From the NCBI GenBank assembly GCA_037903355.1, contig JBAJFE010000011.1:434001-498000 (forward strand): a DNA stretch of 64,000 nt, given 5' to 3'. This document shows positions 33,003 through 45,001 of the stretch, piece by piece. The notes below the pieces were generated by a model, which saw nothing but the letters and a program-made list of their open reading frames with translations, had not been told where the DNA came from and did no database searches. The stretch comes from Trichuris trichiura. Lineage: Eukaryota > Nematoda > Enoplea > Trichinellida > Trichuridae. The position numbers and the translations under genes were made by a program. Each line of letters starts with the position of its first letter. Position 1 is the stretch's first letter.

Positions 33003-33150
33003 TGGCATTAATAAGTGATTCCAGCTTTGCTTGCTATTTCGTTAATTTAATATTGGAAAAGTTTTACTCATTTCACACGCATAATGTTCTCGAAAAATGT
33101 GATAACGTAAGTTGCGCTTAACCGTAATAAAGTGGACGTTCAAGCAACAT

Positions 33151-35461
33151 CTAATTAGCTGGAACATTAGCTAATGCTTTAATAAGATGTACATACGTTT
33201 CTATTCCTTTCAAGTAAGTGTCACGATGCAAGTACTCGTTGTGGTCGTGCAAAAGTATTGGCGTTTGTACAATGGGACTGAACCCATAGGCAGCAATGCC
33301 CTTCTATAAAATTTTCAGGTAAACATCAGTCGCAGCATAGACAATACCTTACGTATCTCAAGTATCTTGCGTCCGTAGCGCCTGCAAATACTGCCGGCCG
33401 ATACTTGAAGCCACTGAATAAGAATAAGTAAAGAGCTTTCAAGAAAATTTTAGAACTACTACTTACAGTTGGTTGAAAACGTTGCATATTGTTTTCCACC
33501 ATGGGTCATCCGACGATTGAGGCGACATTGCTTTGTTTTGTTCCTTCTAAACAGACACTACGCTTATACTGCAGATCAGATCTTTTATGGACAAATGAAG
33601 ATTCCTTTTTGACAAGTAGCGCTTAAGTTGTACTTACGTGAATGTATTCAATGCGAACATCATTGCCTGCTTCTTCCGTCCACTGGTTCAACCGGCGTTG
33701 CAATGCCTTGAAAAGGTGGGTAAATTGCTTCCACTCCTTAATTGGACGTACCTCGAAGTCTACAGTCGGCGGGACACGCATGTCAAAGGCTTTGAGAAAA
33801 AATCAAAATGGAACGCATATGAGACTGACCGTCCGAAAGAACACTTACTGGCTACAAAATGCGAGGGAACGACGTTTTGTTGAATACCGCCCTGAAAAAG
33901 GAACAACATCAAATGTGGGAGCTTCCAACTAGTCAGTGGTACCTTTAAAATTGTCAAATTGACCGAAATAACATCTCCCAAGGACAAGTTCTTGTTGGAC
34001 ATCAATTTGAGCTTTTCCTGCTTTCGCAATTCAAAGAACTTTTCCGTTATATAATGCTAGACAAAGTGATGGAAGCAAGAAGAGTAGTAGGATTACTTGT
34101 ACTTTGCGTACCAACTTCTCAGCTGCCGTATTCTCAATGAACTGTGATCCATGCCCAGCGTTGCCCGATGCTATGATTCGAAGCCCTGGCAAAAACACCA
34201 AATATAATGTGAAGCAGAAGAGTGGAACTAATGGCTGGCACGTACACCAAACTGACCTTTCCGCATAGTAAATGCGGTAGATGTCATCTTCGGAAGCGAG
34301 ACCTGAAAATGAAGCTAACATTGAAGGCGGTTCCTAATGATTAATGGGACATCTACCTTCGTCCAGGCAAATGCCGACGTTTAATCGACGGAATTCTTCC
34401 ATCTCTACAAACGCTCTCATGCCTTCGACACCACCTATTTCCTCATCTGCGCACATAACGAAACAGAGTACAACGGGATACACGTGAAATGAGAATTTTT
34501 AATAGTTCGCGTCCATTCATTAGAAGCATCAAGCCATCGACAACCGGCATGAACAAACAAAGAATAAGTATAACTTCATTGGTTGTTTAGTTTTTGATAA
34601 GAAAGACGACGAGAAATTTCAATCTTTTACTATTCATAAAAGTATGTAACTTTGACGGCCTATTTCCTAGAGGCAACGTGATACTATTGTTAAAAGCTCA
34701 ATCGCTATATATATTTTAAAAGTTGAATAATTAACGACTGTTCATTTGCGCATTTGGTTATTAAGTTGACCGGCTGTTCGCGCTATTGGAAGACTTAAAA
34801 CCAATTTGCAATTGGCTTGCAGGGAGTGTGATTATATTGAAATAAAAGAAACAAGTTGTCAATGTAAATTAAACGGGAAATTTTACCTGGGACGAAGCAT
34901 ATGTGAATAGTGCGCTTCAGTTGTGCTCCACCCATCTTCAATCGATGTATTGCTTCTAGGTACCTAAGAGATTGTACCGACTAACCCACACTTGGAGGGC
35001 AAAAACGGTTTGCTCACTGCATGCCCACACTTTTCATGTCTTGGGTGCCACGACCGTATATTTTTCCATCGTAGTCCAAGTGACCCGAAAAAGGGTCACA
35101 CTTCCAGAACTCCTTAAAAAGAATACAATTATTGCTTATATCTTCAAGCTTTTTTGCGGACGAACAGGAAATGCAGGAACCACGTCCATATGCGAATTAA
35201 GAAATACGGACGGAAGCGACGGGTCTTGTCCTGTCAATGTCATCACAATGGCCGGTTTGCCTTGGGCAATCAACACTGTCTGGCATGCCAGGTCGAACGC
35301 CTTTCCAACAGAGCTAAGGAATTCTATCGCAGCGCCTATTTAATACAGCAATGTAATAACCGATGCTGCTTGGAAATTTTGTTACCATAATCCGGTGCTG
35401 GCTGGTCAGTTCTTATTCTAAGGTAGGTTAGAAATCTTTCTATGGAATCGCTGGGACTCAT
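33151..35461 (-). CDS. ACY1: Aminoacylase-1 (M20 zinc peptidase family)
   Basis: Cytosolic zinc enzyme that hydrolyses N-acyl-L-amino acids. Fourteen exons: 35461-35386, 35335-35166, 35112-35018, 34963-34887, 34446-34357, 34302-34246, 34185-34112, 34056-33943, 33891-33849, 33789-33752, 33706-33638, 33546-33467, 33413-33353 and 33303-33151. All phases agree, giving 398 residues (human 408). Zinc and catalytic residues are present: NSHMDVVP, GRGTQDMK, FVPDEEIGG, CLDEG and LLHDHNE. YLRIRT, RSVWWLR, GNAGHGSQF, DPWW and TDARY also match the family. The start is the first in-frame ATG (35461); an acceptor-like CTTCAG at about 35538 suggests a leader exon or a spliced leader just upstream. The 3' end faces CRMP with 148 bp between stop codons. 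Confidence 0.95.
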
Positions 35462-38249
35462 TTCCCTTTTATGCCTCACGTGGCCGCCTAAAATGTCAAA
35501 ACGTTCGGCATAACTCGCCGCCCCAAATGCGTAGCATTCTGAAGAAGACAATAAGCTAACTATTCAAGCAACATTGTAAAACACTGGAAATGAAAATGCG
35601 CCTACAATATAGGTAAAAGTCAAGAAAGATGGGACAGTCGCAAGCTACGCCTACATGACGCAATAGGCTGTAAACAACATGTATGATCTGACCTAGACTA
35701 GATAAGTTGTTGGAAAGTATCGTAACTTGATAAATGAATTTATCAATGAGCATGACGAAGCAGGACTCACAGTGCGTATATACAAGTCCGTTCAGTCAGC
35801 GTTCGTATGAAGGCGGAAAAAACTACAAAAACAAACGGCGATGAGAGGAAAACAAAAACGGTTAATCAAATGCAGTACGGATGAACGGTCCTTTTTCGCT
35901 TTAGTAGGAAGAAAGTTATTTTTAGTAAAAGTACTATTAAAAACACTTTCCATTCACTTTCATCAGCAAAACGGGAAGACGAAAGCAATTTTACTTCTAA
36001 GAATAAAGCACCACTGAGGTAGCGAACTATCGAGCGTTGAACTTGTCGTATAATGAAAACGAAAAGTATATACTCACTTCTGAAGTGTCAATGGAAAAGC
36101 TAATGTCTCAAAGGACGATAGAAAGATGGTGCAGCGGCTAGAAAAGTATACTTTCGCACCGTTTGAAAATGACAGTCGTTACAGTAAGTATTCTCAAGAT
36201 ACAGTTGACTAGTCTATAGTTGAACCTGCGTTTCTTTTAATGTAATTTCGTTTCAGTTGGATTGGAATTCTGCTTGTTCAAACAAAAGCTAATTGAATTT
36301 AAAATGTACGCCCTTGACACAAAACAGAGTTCACATTCACGCTTGTTCTGCGCTGCCCAACGATTTATAAGAAATTATTCGCTTTGCAACCACTGCGTAG
36401 GACTTAGCGTTTTTCAGGTATTGTTAAATCCGAGCGAAAATTTCTAATATAAGCTGCTATAATTACTGTCGCAATTGAAATTCACTGCAGGTTTCAGTGA
36501 ATGTACCCAACTGAAACGAGCATTCTAATCCTTTGTTACGATTTTTCTTTTCTAGACTGTTAGCCTTGTGCAGTTTGTACAAACTGATTTCGTTTCATTG
36601 TGCGCACTCCATTATTGGTATGTGCCTTTAACTGAAGCGTCTTATGTTTAGGGCTTACCTCTTCAAGCTGTACGCAAGTGCTTCCGAGACGCCGAACAGA
36701 AAACTTTACGAAGGTAACAAACCATAACTGCATGTATTGATATTGTTCCAAAAGGATAACCCTAGTTTTGTTAACAAGTCGTCTTATCTAGAGCTCAATT
36801 CGCCTAGAATTGGTTTGCCGCAAATCGTTTCGCACAATGCAGCTTCGAACGAAACTCAAGCGACTTATCCTCGTTACGACTGCCACCGCTTTATACGGTA
36901 TGTCTAATCATTTGTCGGAAGTACTAATTCGGAAGAAGTTTAGAGTTTGTCTCTAAAACTCGTTTTCTGCAGCGTATGTGAAATTCACGTTTTCAGCATC
37001 TCCATTGAAGCGATCTGCTCGATTAAGCGTTACAGTGTAGTTTTTCCTTTGTTATTGTATGAGTTTGATAATTTGCGGTTCGTTTTAAATGTAGTGCAAA
37101 GGAACTGCTGCGCACTACAACATTCTTCGGTGCGTCTTTTGTTTTGATGATTAGGTGCTTCATTCTTTCTTCTTGTAGCCTTTGATTTGTTGGTGAGATC
37201 ATAAGCATGTTAATATACTTATCCTGTTTTCATTTCTCCAAGTTAATTTTGAAATTTTCGTTAAAGGAAGCGGAAGAGATGCTAGTCAACGAAAGCTACT
37301 GGAACTCCTAGTGCGTTGTTTCTTTCTTATGCTTCGTGATCAGAATAATAATAATTTCTCCTAAAACCGTTCAGCGTAAAAAACTAATTATGCCTACGGT
37401 TTTAACGCTTAGGAAACGAAGCGCTGATTTTCTGCTGCTATAACTTATGAAAGCAGAACATTATAACCATTAATTTTCCTTTCCGTTTTCTTTCATTGAT
37501 TAATTGTTTAAATTATTCACTGTGTGGCTGAAGGTAAAGGTACGGTTCTGCTCATGCTATAGAACATCGCAATTTCGCGCTGCAATTCTTTCCGTCAACG
37601 TTTATGGTTTTCAAGAGTAATAACGACGAAGGATCATCTTTGTTTCGTTTATTGCACGCCTCGGTTCAGTAATTCTTGCAGACTGTGAATTCCTATTCAT
37701 CAAATCGCCTCTGGTAAGCGTTTTTCTCTTAATCATTAACATAAAAGTATGTATGTAAATTTTTGCAGTATTGTTCAATGTATGAACCGATGAGACATTG
37801 CTCCTCAAGTGAATAAATTTTAAACCAAATTAAATGCTGATTATGTTTTTTGAGTCGTTTACTTACGTTCAGCCCTGTTTCTTCTGCATAAAGGCTCGAG
37901 CAACTGCATTCAACTTCGTACAATGTACCTTAACGTTTGTCCGCCGAAACTAAAAGTTTATCGCTTCAGATTATGGAATAGATTTTGGGTGACCTTTTTG
38001 AACTTTAATTAAAATTTAAAAGACCTTCCCAATTCTTTTATCTTTTCCCCTAATGCAGCGACATCTGAAAAAGTCAATTACAGTTATGGCGTTCGTTCCA
38101 CTGAACAGTACAACCGACAGTTAAGTTTCGTATCAGCTATCGTTTGTATAAGATTAATCGAAAATAAGTCTTCCAGGAAGAAAGTATTTCTCCAACCAAT
38201 GACTAGCATTGCTTGCACATACGTTTAGTTCATTCCGCTCGCATTTTCA
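35462..38249. other. Non-coding region upstream of ACY1 with the first duplication copy
   Basis: No supported gene. Positions 36181-37160 are copy A of a duplicated segment (see 39914-40890). The rest is AT-rich without long motifs. Confidence 0.5.
36181..37160. repeat. Segmental duplication, copy A
   Basis: Collinear, diverged similarity to 39914-40890 recognised through shared blocks: CTCAAGATACAG, GTTGAACCTGC, the AATTTGCGGTT-type block and GCATCTCCATT. Both copies run in the same orientation about 3.7 kb apart. Confidence 0.8.
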
Positions 38250-39840
38250 AGCACAACAGTTGACTGGTAAAGAGCTCAATCTGCTTCTTTTACTTTTTTG
38301 TATTGAGAAGGTATTGTTATGCGTATTAAATGTTAGGCAACGGTGTCCTGCCTCTGGTGCCTAAGTACAATCCATATATTACGTAGCCTCGGAAGGCACG
38401 AGGAAGAAATCACAAGAAGTTCAAAACCTAAAACCCAAATAGTTCGTTTAGATAGCATTAAAACCTGCGCATACTTTATGAAATCTTAAATACTCACTGT
38501 ACTACTTCGTTTTCGTTTTTCTTTATCTCACGTTTATGGTTATGCGTTGTACCTGTTAAGGAACGGTTTCCTTTCTTCAGCAGCTGCGTAAAAGTTACTT
38601 TATGTAACTGCTGAAAGCAGGCGGAAGCAAGGGGAATAAGCTCACAATCCAAGTTCCGTACAGTGCATTTAAAGAGCAATCAAACTTGATAACCGTAAAA
38701 GTTTTTTTCAAAAAAAATTTTAAAAACCCGTTAACAAGAAGAGAAAGAAGAAAAAAGAAAAAACATTCAAACTTGCGTAAACTTGATGAAATCTTAAATA
38801 TGTACTATGCCATTTCTTTTTTGTTTTTTATGGCGCGTTTATTGTTTACGTTGTAATTGCTAGGTAAGGACTTCCTGTCTTCAGCAACTAACGAAAATTT
38901 GTTTTATGTGACTGCTGAAGACAGGAGAACCCGACGGCCAGAAGTATACCGTCGTACACTAACACTGCGGTTTGACAAACTTGCGCACACTTTATGGAAT
39001 CTTAAATGTTTACTGTAATACATTGTCCGTTTTCTTTTTACGGAAAGTTTATTTTTATGCGTTCTAATTGCTAGCGAAGGATTTCTTCTCTTCAGTAGGT
39101 GAGTAAAATTTACTTTATGTATCTGCTGAAGGCAGGAAGAGCAACGATAAGATGTCGAAAGTTTAATACTCGCAGGTTAGTCTAAACAGCGTTAAAATCT
39201 GCGCGTACTTTATCAAATCCTAAAAGTTTACTGTACTACTTAAAGTGGTCTCTTGTTATCGTACCTTTATTGTCATCCGCTGTAATTGCTGGGGAAGAGC
39301 TTTCTGTCTTCAGTAGCTAAGAAGCATCTATTTTATGTAGCTGCTGAGAGCAGGCAGAAGCAACGGCGATAAACTCAACGTCTAATTCATGCATGATTAG
39401 TTAAAGTAGCAAGTGAACCTGCGTATACTTTATAAACCTTACATATTTGCTGTACCGGTTGGTTAGGTTTTCTTTTATAGTGCGTTTATTGTTATAGGCT
39501 GTAACTGCTAGGGAAGGGTTTCCTTTTTTTGAGTGGCTAAATAAAATTTATTTTGTAAGGCTGATGAGAGCAGGAGAAAACAAAGACAAGAAGTTCAACG
39601 TCTAAAGCCGGCGGATTTGAATTAAGTAGCATGAAAACTTGCATAAACTTTCTGAAATTTTAAATATTTGCTGTACTATTTCGTTTGGTTTCTTTGCATG
39701 GCACGTTTAAGTTTATGTGTTGTGACTGCTCGGGAACGGTTTCCTTTTTTCAGTGACTAAGGAAGTTTATGCTGTGTAGCTGCTGGAGGGAAGACAACAG
39801 TTGAGCGCATATGTAGACTCTTAAGGGCGCGAAGTGAATC
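38250..39840 (+). repeat. Array of seven ~210 bp units, each with a hairpin
   Basis: Unit starts lie near 38250, 38461, 38768, 38978, 39190, 39412 and 39630. Each clear unit begins with an AACCTGCGCATACTTTAT-like block, followed by GAAATCTTAAAT and TTACTGTACTA, a T-rich part, a GTTTAT..GTTGTAATTGCT part, and then an inverted repeat. The best stem, at 38871-38928, pairs CCTGTCTTCAGCA with TGCTGAAGACAGG and adds further pairs around a short loop. Other stems lie near 38345-38408, 38567-38625, 39082-39140, 39300-39358, 39518-39578 and 39740-39795. Pairing seems kept while bases change (for example CAGTAG with CTGCTG via G-U). It could be an array of small structured RNAs, a satellite, or nested MITE-like elements. 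Confidence 0.75.
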
Positions 39841-39913
39841 ACCGAAAAAGGACACTTCCATTTGTGTGTTTTTTACTTCACAAATAAACGCTTAGACAGA
39901 AGACAGCTCTTTG

Positions 39914-40890
39914 GAAACAGTGGCTCAAGATATAGTCAACTTGTCTGTGGTTGAACCTGCATTACTTTTATCGTAATTTCAATTCGGTTGCATTGGAGCT
40001 CCGTTGTTTAAGCAACTGCTGATTGAATTCCAACCGTACACTTTTGTGGCAAGGCAAAGCTGACGTTCACTCGCTCGCACTCGTCAACGTTTTACAAGAA
40101 AAATTTGCTCTGCGATCTCTAATTAAAATACAATGTTTTTTCGACTATTCTTGAGCGGACATTTCTAATTGTATAAACTGCTGTAATAACTATCATGATT
40201 AGTATTCATTGTGCCTTCTATTAACGCTGCCAAATGTACCTGCTAAATTGAAACGAGCATTGTAGTCTTTTCATTATGATTTCGACGTATCAAAGCCTTT
40301 GGCTCTCTGCGGTTTGTACAAAATAATTTTATTTCATTGTACGCACTTCATTATCGGCATGCACATTTAATTGAAGCGTTTTTATACAGGGCTTAAATCT
40401 TCGAGCTGTTCACAAGCGCTTGCGGGATGACGAACAGAAAGCTTCACGAGGGCAACAAACCATATCTGCGTGCATTGATATTGCTTCAAGAAGGTTACTG
40501 CCGTTTCATCGATTTATAATCATCGATCGTTTTGTCGATTAGCCATTTTGAAAAATGCAATTACTGAGAAAACTTTAAGTGACCTGTCCATGTTACGAGT
40601 CTTAACAGTTCATAAGGTATATTTAGTCGTCTGTTGAAAGTATTAATTTGAAAGAAATGTACAGTTTGTCTCTGCAACTGGCTTCCTACAGTACATCTGA
40701 AAGTCAAGTTCTCAGCATCTCCATTAAGCCAACTATTTGCTTAAGCGTTCTGGTGTAACCTTTGCTTTGTTGTTGCATACCTTTGATAATTTGCGGTTTA
40801 TGTGAAGCTTAGTGCAATGGAATTGCTGCACAGTGCACCATTTTTTGTTGTGCCTTTTCCTTTGTGGATTCATTCTTCCTTGTTGTATTT
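39914..40890. repeat. Segmental duplication, copy B
   Basis: Diverged copy of 36181-37160 in the same orientation, starting immediately right of the hairpin array. The AATTTGCGGTT and GCATCTCCATT blocks and the TTGAACCTGC start are shared. Confidence 0.8.
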
Positions 40891-43800
40891 TATCCTTTGT
40901 TCATTTTTAGCGAGTATGTAAGAGCGTAAGTATGTTAGTTTTACACTGCTTTTATTTTCCTACTACCGTGGCAGGCAGAATGCGTCACTCATCATTATTG
41001 CCAGAAAAGAACTTGCATTGTTTAAAATTTACAGTATGGCAGCGGCAGCATAAAGAATTAGATTTCAATTTTGTTTTTACTATGACTTTGAAAGTGTCTT
41101 GTTTCCGATGAACTCAAAATTCAATAAAAGTAACTGTTAATATTTGCAGAGCGCTTAGAGGAGCGCGGAACTACTCTGAACAGTGAAGACTACTTTCCGG
41201 CGCGACGCTGCACGAGAGATGTTGTAGTCGTTTGAACGGGACGTGCATTGTGTCTGGACACTTTTTGACGCAACTTTTATTGATGCTGTCTTTTATCGCA
41301 GGGTAACCTAACTTCACGCAACTTCGTGCAAGAATAAGTTAAGCAGAAAATGTCTGATCAGGTTTACATTAAGCGTTTGAAGTTTTTGGGCAGATTTGTC
41401 GGACCAGGTTTCATTAAGTGACGCGCAATAAGTTCATTTTGTTTTATTTACATAAAAAGTCCCGTTAAAACGTTTTTAGAAAATCCGGAGCTTTCAGATG
41501 GTTTATCTTTACCCATAGTCAGCAGCTGCAGCAAGCAGCGCCACATCCACGCTCTAGGTGCAGAAGCACTGTACCTGATTTTCACTGTGGTAAGTGTACC
41601 TGTGTATCTAGATATACAGTACTTTTAGATAAATTTTTGTTCAGTATGTTTCTTTGTTGGTTTTGACGCTAATTTCAAGCTCTGAAGCTCGACGGCTCTG
41701 AAGCATAACACAGTTACACTTAGCCAAATAATTAAACAATGGCGTCTACCACATAGTATAAAATGTCGAAAGTACGCTTCACCGAGTAGCTTGCGCTTGT
41801 TTATCTAAACACATGAAATCAAATGAGAAATCACGGGTGTTCAACATGCGTCGTATAAAAAATAGCAAACTCAGGATAGGTCCGGTGCGATTTTAAGAAT
41901 TCGAAATCATGAAAGTGCTAAAATAGATACTGTTTGCTGTAGCGTGGCACCGGTGACGCAATAGCGTAAGATGGGTAGCAAAAGCTGCTTTCTAACCGGA
42001 TGCTGCTAACTTGTACGAATGAAATTTTTTTTTTACCATTTATTACAAGGGGTAACCAATGTGCTGAGTTTTGTCACTGGTATTTTATTGCTGCTTAAAT
42101 CTGAAGCAGAGTTGCTCGCTTTGGTTCGACTTTGGCTAAGTATTTAAATGATTTCCTTAAACCTGGACAAGCGGAAGCCAAAGAAGTCGATACATATTTG
42201 CCTTTGTTTAATGTGTACTGCATTTTCAGGTTCCTGCGTTTTCTTTTTTGTTGTTTTAGCTACAGGGATGGAAAGCCAATTTGCGTACTAATTCAGGGCC
42301 ACGTATTGTCTGAGTTCTTGCTTACTTTAGAAAAAGGATTTTGTCCAAGTTAATAATTCTGCACATTGATTAGGGACAGTATTTTTTCAATCGAATTCAC
42401 TTCATAGAAAAAACAATTACTTGCTGTTAAGCGCTTTTGCTTTTGTTGTAGATGTAATAAAATTACTGCCACCGGCAATACTGTAACCTCAATGCTTATA
42501 GACCGGCAAACGGTTTCGTTGTTTTGATTCGTTGCACTTCTGTTGCCGAACGTTTTTATTCAGCATATATCTTCTTTGCTACTAAGCCTTACTACTCCCT
42601 GTCGCCAACGCCCATTCAATTTAACTGGTCGTTCCAAAACATTTGTAAATGTAAAAAAGGAGTATCTCATTGTGCCTATACCACTTGCTGGACGAGGCCA
42701 CTGCTGATGATAACGACATGAGGTCGAATGGGCTTAACTTAAGACCACCCATAGGGCGACATGACTGCGGACCCCTCCTGTTACAGAACCGTACCCAGTT
42801 CGCAGAGGGTCACCCTGCTTGAGCTCGCTATCCCTATGTGTCTTTGCTTCCTTGGACTGCTGCCTTTTCATAGGTCACTGTCTCTGCTCAGTCATTCGCC
42901 TTAATAGGGCGCAACGGTGATCTGTATAAACTGCAGAGGCGGGAATGGTTTAGGTCGCCGAATTGGTCATATTTCTGTCGTATCACTGTCGCTGTTCTCT
43001 GCCCTCTATACGAAGTTAACCAGATTATTCTTTCAATAGAAGACATATATCTGTCGTATATCGTCCGAAGGAGCTCTACTGCTACATTCGTTATTCCTAC
43101 GCTAAGTTTTTTCATGTATGTATTTACTATGGAAACAAAACAAAGCGTTTATTTGTACTTACCAGTAAACGAATGCTCAGTGCTTTCGGAGCCCTACGTG
43201 TTCCGTTGTCAGCGATAACAAAATTCTATACTAATTTTTAGTTAATGATGGATACGCTTTTAGAATTGACTAAAGGCGTGATAGAAGCCGCCTGGATTTG
43301 ACTTGAATGAGTCGTCGCACGCTAAAAACAACTGCTCTGCGGCTTGTTGGACAAAAGCCAATTCGGCAATGCTCCTATGGCAATCTAATCAAGGCAGCAG
43401 AAGCTAATCGCTCTTCCTCAAAGTCCCCTCCGCCAATGTACGCTTCATAATATCTTATCGCGCGGGAGCAAAACCAGTATCCCTATCTTTCAGCGAGAAA
43501 ATGAAAAAAGATAAGCTCGACGATGATATGCTTTTGCTTTGGTCAAGCAGTGAACATTTTGGCGGCGTCGTTTCTGGCTACAAATTCATTTGGTGCGACC
43601 GTGTGTTCTGTATGCATAGGCGAAGTAAACATTTTTGCATTTTTTTTGCTTCCGTGCGGTTAGAACAACAGTTTATGAGATTGTATTCGGCCGACTGGTT
43701 GAATTGAGGATTCGATTTTCATTTTTTTCAGCTCTTTGGGCCGGATATGGCTTGCCGATTTCTTTCTTGCTTTTCTCGCCTGCTCACTACTTACCTGCGA

Positions 43801-44063
43801 CTTCATGGCTTTGCATATTAGGTGTTCATGAAATTATTCTGACCAAAAAAGTTTGTTCTCGCCACCATTCTTCATTACTCAACTCAAACGGTTATATTTA
43901 GGCAAACAGTAAATGAAAAAAGTGATCAGCCCATTAGATAGCTGCGGTAAATCGGCTGTAAGAGACAAGCTGAATTTTCCAAATGGGGAAAAGGAGATTT
44001 GAACAGGTATTCCGTGCTTTAATTCTTCATTTGAAATTTTTTATCATGCCGCATAGGGTAGAA
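40891..44063. other. Non-coding region
   Basis: No supported gene. A coding-like piece at about 42132-42211 reads AKYLNDFLKPGQAEAKEVDT and then LPLFN before a GTGTAC donor-like site; no partner exon was found. The other readings are unconvincing. Confidence 0.4.
44056..44063. repeat. Left target-site duplication
   Basis: GGGTAGAA, matched at 7 of 8 bases by GGGTAGAG at 44994-45001. Confidence 0.8.
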
Positions 44064-44993
44064 CAGTGATTCCCCTGGGGGCCCTGGAAAACTTGAAGAG
44101 GGCCCTGGGAAGAACTGGGGGTTTAGGGGGTCCCTGGGAACTTAGGGGAGCCTCAGGGGATCCCTGGTAGTCGGTGCCGCAGGACGAGAGCAATCTGCCG
44201 TTCAGGATAGTGAGGCGAGGCGACCTGAGATTACTCCTGACGACTATCGAGCCGGACGTGGATAAATTAGTAGCACCGCACCATACCCTGTCGTCTCACT
44301 GAGGTAATATCAGCGACTGTCGTCTTGCACCGAGGAAATATTGAATTTAGATTCAGTGTTGCGCAGCCCTGAGAACAGTATCGCAGCCTGACTTGCATAT
44401 TGCGCTACCATTGCTAACAGCCCAAAAAATTGAGGAAGAGGAATCCCAGTGAGGCGCGTGTATTCTGAAGGCTCCCTGATCTCCAATTAGCCGGCTTATG
44501 TCCAGCAATACGAAAAGAACGCCTTCAGTGCCAACTAAAGAATTAAAAGCGTTAACGGTTTTGAATATCGTTAAGGAGCTTTCGCCGTATATGGCAGCCG
44601 GCTTCCTTACTAACCATTTCGCTCTAGTGTAGAAAAGAAATTCAGCGTTGATTTCGCATCGCCAGGTTTTCCAGCCATTGATCGCACACTGAACTTTCAC
44701 AGCGCAAACCATGGGGTCCTACTTGCGGCTGACCAGATCCGCAGGTTAATAAGGTTTTTAATGACGAACTGTTTTTGCTTTGTCATACGCGTTAGGCAGT
44801 GAAGTCAATTCTACATTCTGCAGCCTGTTTCAGGTGTTGAACTACTTGTACAAATTCACAACAACGTAACCACAGTAGGTGCACCTGAGGATAACAGAAG
44901 CTGGAGAATTACGTTGGAAAGGATGACGGGGGGCCCCGGCATGTTGAAGGTCTCGAAAGGGGGCCCTGGCTCCAAAAAGATTGGGAAACACTG
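44064..44993. mobile_element. hAT-like DNA transposon, non-autonomous or decayed (930 bp)
   Basis: The left end reads CAGTGATTCCCCTGGGGGCC; the right end, read on the other strand, is CAGTGTTTCCCAATCTTTTT. These are terminal inverted repeats of the hAT type (CAGxGxTTCCCAA). Both ends have G/C-rich subterminal CCCTGG/GGGCCC blocks, and 8 bp direct repeats flank it, the hAT target-site size. A 119-codon minus-strand reading (44353-44712) has no transposase motif that I can name, so the element is probably mobilised in trans or dead. Confidence 0.85.
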
Positions 44994-45001
44994 GGGTAGA
45001 G
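44994..45001. repeat. Right target-site duplication
   Basis: GGGTAGAG, one mismatch from the left copy. Confidence 0.8.

Noticed and set aside
34246..34257. Shorter ACY1 exon 6 ending at the GTCAGT donor (34256)
   Set aside because: It breaks phase with the next exon; the GTACGT donor at 34245 restores phase and the conserved WW pair.
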